Shown here: positions 19,489-27,856 of the stretch, piece by piece
Numbering within the stretch: the stretch's first letter is position 1
Layout: each line of letters begins with the position of its first letter
NCBI GenBank assembly: GCA_029939235.1
Contig: JAOZTG010000018.1
Coordinates: 1-32,315 of the forward strand
Source of the DNA: Flavobacteriaceae bacterium
GTDB lineage: Bacteria > Bacteroidota > Bacteroidia > Flavobacteriales > Flavobacteriaceae
Length of the DNA stretch: 32,315 nucleotides
Reading direction: 5' to 3'
The notes under the pieces: generated by a model
What the model saw: only the letters and a program-made list of their open reading frames with translations
Databases searched by the model: none
Told to the model about the DNA's origin: nothing
Translations under genes and position numbers: made by a program

Positions 19489-20877
19489 ATGTCTCATTAC
19501 GAAGCACCTATTAGAGAACCGTTAATTTTAGGAGATAAAAGCTATCATGACATTTCAAATGATATTGCTGCGCCAATTGAAGGCAAAGCAAATACATGGT
19601 GGTGGGTTGTATTTAGTATTGCCATGATTTTCTTTTTATGGGGAATTGGAGCAATTACTTATACAATTGGTACCGGAATTGGAGTTTGGGGATTGAATAA
19701 TAAAATTAACTGGGCCTGGGATATTACCAACTTTGTTTGGTGGATTGGTATCGGTCACGCCGGAACTTTGATCTCAGCAGTTTTATTGTTGTTCCGTCAA
19801 AAGTGGAGAATGGGTATCAATCGTTCCGCGGAAGCGATGACCATATTTGCAGTATTTCAGGCAGGATTATTCCCAATAATTCACATGGGTAGAGTTTGGA
19901 ATGGTTACTGGACCATGCCAATACCAAATCAATTTGGTTCATTGTGGACTAACTTTAACTCACCATTATTATGGGATGTTTTTGCAATTTCAACATATCT
20001 TTCTGTGTCCGTAGTATTTTGGTGGACAGGTTTATTACCTGATTTTGCAATGATAAGAGACAGAGCAACAAAGCCATTTCAAAAGAAAATCTACAGTTTA
20101 CTAAGTTTTGGTTGGACAGGTAGAGCAAAAGACTGGCAAAGATTTGAAGAGGTATCTCTTGTTTTAGCAGGTTTAGCAACACCTCTTGTGTTATCTGTAC
20201 ATACTATTGTATCCTTTGACTTTGCTACTTCGGTTATACCGGGATGGCATAGTACTGTATATCCTCCATACTTTGTTGCCGGGGCGGTGTTTTCTGGATT
20301 TGCGATGGTACAAACCTTATTGATCATTATGCGTAAGGTTTCAAACTTAGAAGCCTATATCACCCGTCTTCATATTGAGAATATGAATAAGGTTATTTTG
20401 GTAACCGGAGGTATCGTAATGGTAGCGTATATGTCTGAATTTTTTGTAGGTTGGTATTCCGGTAGTTCATATGAAGATTTTACATACCTATCAATAGGTG
20501 CTGCAACCGGTCCTTATGCATGGGCATTTTGGGCATTGATATTATGTAATGGAGTGTTTCCACAATTATTATGGATCAAAAAATTACGAACAAACTTTAC
20601 TTTTTCCTTTATCATGGCATTGATCATCAATACAGGTATGTGGTTTGAGCGTTTTGATATTATTGTTATTAACTTAAGTAGAGGTCACTTACCATCAACA
20701 TGGACACAATTTTCACCAACTTTTGTTGATATAGGGATTTTTGTTGGTACTATAGGTTTCTTCTTTGTTTTATTCTTATTGTATGCTAGAACTTTCCCGG
20801 TTGTTGCACAGGCAGAAGTAAAATCAATTTTAAAATCATCAGGTGATGGTTATAAAGAAAGAAGAGACAAGAAATAA
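19489..20877 (+). CDS. actC: ActC, NrfD-like quinol-binding membrane subunit of alternative complex III
   Basis: 462 aa, about ten hydrophobic segments, NrfD/PsrC-like (WWIGIGHAGTLISAVLLLFRQKWRMGINRSAEAMTIFAV...). Confidence 0.95.
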   Translation: MSHYEAPIREPLILGDKSYHDISNDIAAPIEGKANTWWWVVFSIAMIFFLWGIGAITYTIGTGIGVWGLNNKINWAWDITNFVWWIGIGHAGTLISAVLLLFRQKWRMGINRSAEAMTIFAVFQAGLFPIIHMGRVWNGYWTMPIPNQFGSLWTNFNSPLLWDVFAISTYLSVSVVFWWTGLLPDFAMIRDRATKPFQKKIYSLLSFGWTGRAKDWQRFEEVSLVLAGLATPLVLSVHTIVSFDFATSVIPGWHSTVYPPYFVAGAVFSGFAMVQTLLIIMRKVSNLEAYITRLHIENMNKVILVTGGIVMVAYMSEFFVGWYSGSSYEDFTYLSIGAATGPYAWAFWALILCNGVFPQLLWIKKLRTNFTFSFIMALIINTGMWFERFDIIVINLSRGHLPSTWTQFSPTFVDIGIFVGTIGFFFVLFLLYARTFPVVAQAEVKSILKSSGDGYKERRDKK

Positions 20878-20910
20878 AATACAGCTTTAAAATTGAATAA
20901 AAATAATAAG

Positions 20911-21435
20911 ATGAGTAATAAAGTTATACATGCAATTTTTGACGACGACGATGTGCTTTTATCAGCAGTTAAAAAAGTTCGTGAAGCAAAGTATCAAATT
21001 GAAGAGGTTTTTACTCCCTTCCCAGTACATGGTCTTGAAAAAGCGATGGGTTTGAAAAATACTCGAATAGCCATAACAGCATTTATTTACGGATTAACCG
21101 GTTTAGGTTTTGCTATTTGGATGATGAACTATATGATGATAGAAGACTGGCCTAAAAATATTGGTGGTAAACCAAATTTTAGTTATGCTGAAAATATGCC
21201 TGCTTTTGTACCAATTATGTTTGAGTTAACAGTATTCTTTGCTGCACATTTAATGGTTATTACCTTTTATTTAAGAAGTAAAATTGGACCGTTTGTAAAA
21301 GCCAGTAATCCGGATCCCCGTACAACGGATGATAAATTTTTAATGGAAGTTGTAGTGGAAGGTGATGAAAAAGAGATTACAGATCTTTTAAGTAAAAGCG
21401 GTGCAATTGAAACAAAAATTGTAGAAAAACAATAA
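20911..21435 (+). CDS. actD: ActD, DUF3341-type membrane subunit of alternative complex III
   Basis: HAIFDDDDVLLSAVKKVREAKYQIEEVFTPFPVHGLEKAMGL is typical of ActD. The listed ORF begins at a TTG (20893); ATG at 20911 is the likelier start. Confidence 0.93.
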   Translation: MSNKVIHAIFDDDDVLLSAVKKVREAKYQIEEVFTPFPVHGLEKAMGLKNTRIAITAFIYGLTGLGFAIWMMNYMMIEDWPKNIGGKPNFSYAENMPAFVPIMFELTVFFAAHLMVITFYLRSKIGPFVKASNPDPRTTDDKFLMEVVVEGDEKEITDLLSKSGAIETKIVEKQ

Positions 21436-21471
21436 GAGATCTACGAGATCTATAAAATAATATTATTTAAA

Positions 21472-22035
21472 ATGAAAAATATTTTACATATAGCTTTTAT
21501 CGGATTGTTTTTAATGAGCCTGGCATCATGTAATTACGATAAATCAACAAAAAGGAGTATTCAGTATATGTCAGATACAGATATGTATACTGCGGTACCA
21601 TATGATGCTTATACTTCAAATCCATACTTTGAAAACGGTATTAGTGCTCAATTACCTGTTGAAGGTACAATTGCAAGAGGAACTACGGTTTATGAATATC
21701 CATTTACAGAAGAAGGATATCAGTCTGCTAAGGTTTCTTTAAAATCACCCATTGCAGTAAATGAAAAAAACTTAGCTGAGGGTAAGGATAATTATGATAT
21801 CTATTGTGCAATTTGTCATGGTGTAACTGGTGATGGACAAGGTACTTTGGTTACGAATGAGAAGTTTTTAGGGGTTCCTAATTATAAAGACAGAGATATT
21901 TCTCAAGGAAGTATTTATCACGTAATTATGTATGGAAGAAATATGATGGGGTCACATGCTTCTCAATTGAGAGAAAATGAACGTTGGCAAGTAGTACAAT
22001 ATGTTGAGAAATTAAGAGCAGATCTAATAAAATAA
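21472..22035 (+). CDS. actE: ActE, monoheme cytochrome c lipoprotein of alternative complex III
   Basis: Lipobox-like LMSLASC at N-terminus; NYDIYCAICHGVTGDGQG heme motif. Confidence 0.94.
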   Translation: MKNILHIAFIGLFLMSLASCNYDKSTKRSIQYMSDTDMYTAVPYDAYTSNPYFENGISAQLPVEGTIARGTTVYEYPFTEEGYQSAKVSLKSPIAVNEKNLAEGKDNYDIYCAICHGVTGDGQGTLVTNEKFLGVPNYKDRDISQGSIYHVIMYGRNMMGSHASQLRENERWQVVQYVEKLRADLIK

Positions 22036-22062
22036 TAAGTAAAAATAAATACACAATATAAA

Positions 22063-23415
22063 ATGTATACATTTTCAGGTAAATTAAAAACGTTTTCAAT
22101 TGCATTAATGATACTTGGTGCATTAGGTATGGGTTACGGCTTTTTCACAGCTCCTAAAACCACAGAAGATGTTAAGGAGGCTTTACATCATTCTCAGGAT
22201 TCACATGAAGCAGAACAAAGTGATGAACATGCCGTTGCAAGTGCAGATCATGAAAGTGAATCTACAGCGTCTCATAGTGAAGCTGAAGAGCAAAGTCATT
22301 TAGAGCATTTGTTGCATCAGGCACAGAACAGGCCATGGTCGGCATTCTTTATATCGGCTTTTTTCTTTTTAATGATTGCAGTAACTGTTTTGGTTTTTTA
22401 CTCTATTCAATGGGCAGCTCAGGCAGGTTGGTCAATTGTATTGTTTAGGGTAATGGAAGGAATAACAGCTTATATATTACCTGGTTCTATTTTACTGTTT
22501 TTGTTCTTGTTGGCTTCGGGTTTTCATATGAATCATATGTATGCCTGGATGGCTGAAGGAACTTTTGATCCTGCGAGTGCAAACTATGATGCTGTAATTG
22601 ACGGTAAAAGCTGGTGGTTAAATACTTCAGGATGGTTGATCAGGGGATTTGTATATTTATTCGTTTACAATATCTTTAGATGGATGTTGCGAAAAAATTC
22701 ATTAGCTTTAGATACAGATGGTGATGTGAAGATCTACAAGAAAAATTTTAATTTGGCAGTTATTTTTATTGTTCTTTTTGGAATTTTAGAATTGTTTATG
22801 TCGTTTGACTGGCTGATGTCTTTAGATCCGCATTGGTATAGTCAATTGTATTCATTTTATGTGTTTGCAAGTGTATTGGTATCAGGTATAACTGTGATAG
22901 CTTTGGTAACTATTTATTTAAGAAACAAAGGTGCTTTGCCTTTTGTAAACAGTAGTCATATTCATGATTTGGCTAAATACATGTTTGGTTTTAGTATTTT
23001 TTGGGCATACTTTTGGTTCGATCAGTTCATGCTTCAGTGGTATGCAAATATCCCGGAAGATGCAGCATACTTTTATCCAAGATTGGTAGGTTCCTATCAG
23101 TTACCTTTTATTGGGATGTTGATATTGAATTTTGTATTCCCAATTTTCGTTTTAATGGATAGTGATTTTAAACGTATTCCCTGGTTTGTGGTTACTACCG
23201 GTATCATCATATTGATTGGTCATTATATTGATATTTTCCAATTGATTTCACCGGCAACTGTTGGCGATAACTGGTTTATTGGAATTCCTGAATTAGGTTC
23301 TTTGGCATTCTTTCTTGGATTATTTATCTTCGTGATATTCAATGCAATGAGTAAAGTTTCTTTACATGCCAAAGGAAATCCATTTATGAAAGAAAGTGAA
23401 ATATATCACTACTAA
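22063..23415 (+). CDS. actF: ActF, NrfD-like/quinol:cytochrome c oxidoreductase membrane subunit of alternative complex III
   Basis: 450 aa polytopic protein; last gene of act cluster; His/Glu/Ser-rich extramembrane segment near the N-terminus. Confidence 0.92.
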   Translation: MYTFSGKLKTFSIALMILGALGMGYGFFTAPKTTEDVKEALHHSQDSHEAEQSDEHAVASADHESESTASHSEAEEQSHLEHLLHQAQNRPWSAFFISAFFFLMIAVTVLVFYSIQWAAQAGWSIVLFRVMEGITAYILPGSILLFLFLLASGFHMNHMYAWMAEGTFDPASANYDAVIDGKSWWLNTSGWLIRGFVYLFVYNIFRWMLRKNSLALDTDGDVKIYKKNFNLAVIFIVLFGILELFMSFDWLMSLDPHWYSQLYSFYVFASVLVSGITVIALVTIYLRNKGALPFVNSSHIHDLAKYMFGFSIFWAYFWFDQFMLQWYANIPEDAAYFYPRLVGSYQLPFIGMLILNFVFPIFVLMDSDFKRIPWFVVTTGIIILIGHYIDIFQLISPATVGDNWFIGIPELGSLAFFLGLFIFVIFNAMSKVSLHAKGNPFMKESEIYHY

Positions 23416-23448
23416 GAAACAGGTTAATTAATGACCTTATATATTTTT

Positions 23449-23480
23449 AGAACCGATGCGAAAGCATCGGTTCTTTTTTG
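23449..23480 (+). terminator. Strong intrinsic terminator of the act operon
   Basis: Perfect 11-bp stem AGAACCGATGC-GAAA-GCATCGGTTCT (23449-23474) followed by a T run. Confidence 0.92.
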
Positions 23481-23484
23481 ATTA

Positions 23485-23572
23485 AATAATAAAAATTCTG
23501 TTTCCCATCCTTTTTCTCAAGAATGTAAACACTAACCGTTCCTGATTTATTCTTCTTTCTACGTATAAACAC
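23485..23572 (-). pseudogene. Transposase N-terminus remnant (IS1634/IS4-like)
   Basis: Minus strand from GTG 23572 reads VFIRRKKNKSGTVSVYILEKKDGKQNFYYLIKKEP, resembling the N-terminus of Bacteroidetes IS4/IS1634-family transposases. The frame ends at 23447 after 41 codons. Confidence 0.6.
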
Positions 23573-23680
23573 ACCTCAAATATAGGGATGGGTCACCTAA
23601 AATAAAAATCTAATTCAATGTTTATAGGTGCTCCAAGACATTTTCTTGGTTTTTCATGAAAAAGTTACGAAGTTAAGAAA

Positions 23681-23694
23681 ATACAAATTTGTAT
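23681..23694. promoter_or_regulatory. 14-bp perfect palindrome upstream of penicillin acylase gene
   Basis: ATACAAATTTGTAT, 45 nt before the ATG. Confidence 0.45.
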
Positions 23695-23738
23695 ATTTAC
23701 ATGGTTAAATCAATTTGTTTAGAAAAAATATCCCAGTG

Positions 23739-26078
23739 ATGAAGAAGATTCTTAAAATATTTGTTGTACTTGTTGTGTTGATCCTTATCGGAAGTTGGTT
23801 CTTTATCCAAAAAAATAAGCCAGTTTATAATGGAAATCTACAGTTGACTGACTTAAAGGAAGAAGTGAATGTTTATTTTGATGAAATAGGTGTACCACAT
23901 ATTTATGCTCAGAATCAAAAGGATGCATATGTTGCTTTAGGTTATGTACATGCACAAGACAGACTTTGGCAAATGGAATTGATTAGAAGAATTTCGGCAG
24001 GAAGACTATCGGAACTATTTGGTGAAGACATGGTAAAAACAGATAAATTCTTTAAGGGAATTGGTATTGAAAGAGCGGCTGCAGAGTCTATTAAGAAGCT
24101 GGATACAAGTTCGCAGGCTTATATTTTAACCCAGGCATATCTTGATGGGATCAATCAGTTTATTGAAAATGGTCCAACTCCAATAGAGTTTAGATTGATA
24201 GGTATTGAGAAAGTAAAGTATACGATTAAAGATATTTACAATGTTTTTGGCTATATGAGTTTTGGCTTTGCACAAGGGCATAAAACCGATCCCTTTTTAA
24301 CAAATATTAAAAATAAACTGGGGGATGTTTATTTAAAAGATCTGGCTATTGACATAGATCCTAAATCAGAGATAATTCAAAATAATAATTCAAATCAGAA
24401 AAATACTAATGGTATTGCAGCCTCTGTAAATTCAATATTCGACAACTCATTGGTACCACCGTTTGTTGGTAGCAATAGCTGGGTTGTGGGGGCAAAGAAA
24501 ACAAAGAATAAAAAAGTAATATTTGCCAATGATCCACATATAGGCTTTTCTCAACCAGCTGTATGGTATCAGTCACATATAGTTACACCTGATTTTGAAA
24601 TTTACGGATTTAATCTGGCACTTACACCTTTTCCGTTATTGGGTCACAATTATGATTTTGCTTATGGAATGACCATGTTTGAAAATGATGATATTGATTT
24701 TTACGAAGAAATGGAAGATCAAACGTATGAGATTCGAAAGGAGACCATAAAAGTTAAAGATGGAGATGATGTAACTTTTGATGTGAAAGTTGGAAAACAT
24801 GGTCCGATTATGAATGATTTTATTGAATCAATAGATTCTGATAAAAATATTGCAATGGACTGGATCTATACCAAGCTGGATAATGAAATGCTGGATGCCT
24901 CTTATGAGATCTCTCACGCAAAATCCCTTTCTGATTTTAAAAAGGGAGTTTCAAAAATAGTAGCACCCGGACTAAACCTGATGTATGGTGATGCAAAAGA
25001 TAATATTGCGTGGTTTGCCTCCGCAAAATTATATACCAGAAAAAGTGATATAAGCACTAAATTTATTCTGAATGGAGACAGTAATGATCATGATCAAATA
25101 AATTATGTAGATTTCTCAAAAAATCCGCAGGCAGTAAATCCTTCCTGGAATTATGTGTATTCAGCAAATAATCAACCAGATGCTGTTGCAGGAGTTTTAT
25201 ATCCGGGTTATTATTTGTCAGAGGACAGGGCAAAAAGAATTGTTGACATCTTGCAACCTAAAAATGATTTTACAAAAAAAGATATGGAGCTTATGGTAAA
25301 TGATGTTAGATCATCGGTTATACCGGATTTGATTCCTGTTATATTAAATGATCTGTCAAAAGTAAATTTATCGGATAACGAAAAATATGCCATAGAAATA
25401 TTGAAAAAATGGGATGGTGAGTTTACGGGGAATGAGGTAGCCCCCACTATTTACACAAAATTTTTATGGTTGTTTATTGAGAATACTTTTGCAGATGAAA
25501 TGGGAGAGAGTGATTTCGAACAATTTTTAAAGACGCACATTTATAAACGACAGATTGCAAAACAAATTCATACCAGAAAATCTGTTTGGTGGGATGACAT
25601 TACAACAAAAAACATCAAAGAAAACAGGGATGAGATTTTCACAAAATCATTTCATGAGTCTATAAATGCTTTAGAAGAACAGTTTGGTAATGACGTAGAT
25701 AGCTGGAAATGGAATAAAGCGATTACAGTTACGCATAAGCATGTTTTTGATAAAGTAGATGCTCTAAAGAATTTTTTCAATGTTGGACCTTTTGTAACAG
25801 ATGGAACAAATGAAGTATTGAACAATCAGGGATTCCCAATTAATAAAAGTGGAGTATATGAAGTAGGGCATGGTCCGTCAACCAGAAGAATTGTTGATTT
25901 TAGTGATGTAGAAAATGCAGTTGCAATTTTGCCAACAGGGCAATCAGGAAATGTATTTAGCAAGCATTACAAAGATCAGGCTCAAAAGTATTTAAAAGGT
26001 GAATTTGTTAAAATGATGCTGAATAAAGAAGAAATTATGAAGAGTGAAGATAAATTGATTTTGAAGCCTTTGGAGTAA
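23739..26078 (+). CDS. Penicillin acylase family (Ntn-hydrolase, peptidase S45-like) protein
   Basis: N-terminal TM/signal; VYFDEIGVPHIYAQNQKDAYVALGYVHAQDRLWQMELIRR; nucleophile region VGSNSWVVGAKKTKNKKVIFANDPHIGF; LLGHNYDFAYGMT. ATG at 23739 preferred over the listed TTG at 23715. Confidence 0.93.
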   Translation: MKKILKIFVVLVVLILIGSWFFIQKNKPVYNGNLQLTDLKEEVNVYFDEIGVPHIYAQNQKDAYVALGYVHAQDRLWQMELIRRISAGRLSELFGEDMVKTDKFFKGIGIERAAAESIKKLDTSSQAYILTQAYLDGINQFIENGPTPIEFRLIGIEKVKYTIKDIYNVFGYMSFGFAQGHKTDPFLTNIKNKLGDVYLKDLAIDIDPKSEIIQNNNSNQKNTNGIAASVNSIFDNSLVPPFVGSNSWVVGAKKTKNKKVIFANDPHIGFSQPAVWYQSHIVTPDFEIYGFNLALTPFPLLGHNYDFAYGMTMFENDDIDFYEEMEDQTYEIRKETIKVKDGDDVTFDVKVGKHGPIMNDFIESIDSDKNIAMDWIYTKLDNEMLDASYEISHAKSLSDFKKGVSKIVAPGLNLMYGDAKDNIAWFASAKLYTRKSDISTKFILNGDSNDHDQINYVDFSKNPQAVNPSWNYVYSANNQPDAVAGVLYPGYYLSEDRAKRIVDILQPKNDFTKKDMELMVNDVRSSVIPDLIPVILNDLSKVNLSDNEKYAIEILKKWDGEFTGNEVAPTIYTKFLWLFIENTFADEMGESDFEQFLKTHIYKRQIAKQIHTRKSVWWDDITTKNIKENRDEIFTKSFHESINALEEQFGNDVDSWKWNKAITVTHKHVFDKVDALKNFFNVGPFVTDGTNEVLNNQGFPINKSGVYEVGHGPSTRRIVDFSDVENAVAILPTGQSGNVFSKHYKDQAQKYLKGEFVKMMLNKEEIMKSEDKLILKPLE

Positions 26079-26124
26079 ATTTATTGAATTCTCTTGTTTT
26101 TGTCGATATGATTTACTACTTTTA

Positions 26125-26159
26125 TTACGTAAAAAACGTAACGTAAATTACGTTACGTT
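26125..26159. promoter_or_regulatory. Putative operator: ACGTAA-repeat array with a 25-nt perfect palindrome
   Basis: AACGTAACGTAA-A-TTACGTTACGTT (26135-26159), preceded by TTACGT (26125-26130). Ends 14 nt before the ATPase ATG. Confidence 0.65.
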
Positions 26160-26173
26160 AAAAACATAATAAT

Positions 26174-27289
26174 ATGGATAATCCATTTACGATCATTTCA
26201 TACATCTCTCCGGAATATTTTTGTAACAGAAAAGAAGAAACAAAAAGGTTGTCGGATTCTCTTAATAATGGAAAAAATATTGTTTTACTTTCTTTAAGAA
26301 GGATGGGTAAAACAGGATTGATCAAGCATTTATTCTATTCCTATAGGTCAAAAAGAAATATACATACTTTTTATTTGGATATTATGAATACCCATTCGGC
26401 AGAAGATTTTGTCAATGAGCTGGCAAAAGCAGTTTTGGGAAGTTTTAATTCGAAATCGAAACAATTTTTTGATAATGTTTTAAAATTTTTATCAAAGTTT
26501 AACCCTATAATTACTTTAGATCCAATTACTGGTATACCTTCTGTTGAAATAAAACCACATTCAACCGAACATGCAAAATCTTCTATAACCGAAATATTTA
26601 GCTATTTAGAAGAACAAGACAAAAAAATTATTATTGCAATTGATGAATTTCAGCAAATAATAAATTATGATGAAAATGGTTTTGAAGCTTTTTTGAGAAG
26701 TCATATACAACATTTAAAAAATGTCAATTTTATTTTTAGCGGAAGTCAGCAGCATATATTAACAGCAATGTTTTCATCTTATTCTCGACCTTTTTATCAA
26801 TCGAGTGAGTTCTTAAAACTGGAAAGGATTTCTAAAGAAGATTATGCAATTTTTATTATGAAGAAATTTCATCAAACAGGAAAGAATATTTCAAAGGAGA
26901 TTGTGAATGATCTGTTGGAATGGGCAGATTTGTACACTTATTATATTCAAACTATGTTTAATAAATTATGGTATATAAGTGGTGCTATTATTACCCAAAA
27001 GGATTCCGATAATACCAAAAGGCAATTAATTGATGAAAGGGATTCTATTTATCAGAATTTGAATAATTTATTGCCAAAGGTGCAATATGAATTGTTAAGA
27101 GCCATTGCCAAAAATAATGGAATAAGCAAACCTTTGTCTAAAAAATTTAGAGATAAGTATGATCTTGCTACCACCAGTACGATCAGTACAGCCTTAAAAA
27201 TTTTAAAAGTGAAAGAATTGATTTATCATGAAAACAATACCTATAAAATTTATGATGTTTTTATGGCTAAATGGCTGGAAGAAAATTAA
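26174..27289 (+). CDS. ATPase_2 (archaeal-type)/STAND-like P-loop ATPase with probable C-terminal winged helix
   Basis: P-loop LLSLRRMGKTGLIKHLF, Walker B KIIIAIDEFQQI, sensor-like NFIFSGSQQH, C-terminal PLSKKFRDKYDLATTSTISTALKILKVKELIYHENNTYKIYDVFMAKWL. Confidence 0.85.
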   Translation: MDNPFTIISYISPEYFCNRKEETKRLSDSLNNGKNIVLLSLRRMGKTGLIKHLFYSYRSKRNIHTFYLDIMNTHSAEDFVNELAKAVLGSFNSKSKQFFDNVLKFLSKFNPIITLDPITGIPSVEIKPHSTEHAKSSITEIFSYLEEQDKKIIIAIDEFQQIINYDENGFEAFLRSHIQHLKNVNFIFSGSQQHILTAMFSSYSRPFYQSSEFLKLERISKEDYAIFIMKKFHQTGKNISKEIVNDLLEWADLYTYYIQTMFNKLWYISGAIITQKDSDNTKRQLIDERDSIYQNLNNLLPKVQYELLRAIAKNNGISKPLSKKFRDKYDLATTSTISTALKILKVKELIYHENNTYKIYDVFMAKWLEEN

Positions 27290-27307
27290 AGCAAAATAAT
27301 TACTGAT

Positions 27308-27790
27308 ATGAAAGAAAGGGTTACAATTGTTGATTTTTCTGATAAAATATTAGTTGGTAAAAAAATAAAGATGTCATTGACAAATGATAGAATATCAGTT
27401 TTATGGAAGAGTTTTAAGTCACAATTATTTATGATTGAGAACAGGGTTGATACCAGCTTTTATAGTATACAAATTTATAGTCCTGACTTGAATTTTAAAG
27501 AATTTAATTCGAATATAATTTTTGAGAATTGGGCAGCAGTTGAGGTAATTGATCACTTTGAAATACCAGACGGTATGGAATCATTGATCATTAAGGAGGG
27601 AAAATATGCTGTATTTACATACTATGGTACAGCTAAAGATGCTTTTAAAACAACGCAGTATATATTTGAAGTTTGGTTACCCGGATCTAAATTTCAATTG
27701 GATGTACGTCCCCATTTTCAGCTCATGGAATCAGACTACAGGCCAAATGATTCCAATGCCAAAGAAACCTTTTGGGTGCCTGTCAATTAA
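27308..27790 (+). CDS. GyrI-like / AraC effector-binding-domain protein
   Basis: 160 aa; pattern ...LWKSFKSQ...FYSIQIYSPD...WAAVEVIDHFEIPDGMESLIIKEGKYAVFTYYG...FEVWLPGSKFQLDVRPHFQLM...FWVPV. Confidence 0.8.
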   Translation: MKERVTIVDFSDKILVGKKIKMSLTNDRISVLWKSFKSQLFMIENRVDTSFYSIQIYSPDLNFKEFNSNIIFENWAAVEVIDHFEIPDGMESLIIKEGKYAVFTYYGTAKDAFKTTQYIFEVWLPGSKFQLDVRPHFQLMESDYRPNDSNAKETFWVPVN

Positions 27791-27856
27791 GCCAGGTTCT
27801 AAAAGAGAGGCAGAAGTTATAAATTTGTACATTTGTGTTTAATTAAAATAAATATT

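Noticed and set aside
19955-20327. Minus-strand ORFs inside actC
   Set aside because: Overlap each other and a conserved membrane subunit; no support.
21436-21471. AGATCTACGAGATCT and AAATAATATTATTT palindromes between actD and actE
   Set aside because: Short, low-complexity dyads expected in AT-rich intergenic DNA; no conserved motif recognised.
27820-27835. Two overlapping TAnnTTTG matches (TAAATTTG, TACATTTG) before the serine hydrolase
   Set aside because: No -33 TTG at proper spacing, and AT-rich DNA gives such matches easily; not called as a promoter.
27606-27842. Plus-strand ORF overlapping the GyrI-like gene out of frame
   Set aside because: Alternative frame of a well-supported CDS; no homology-like features.
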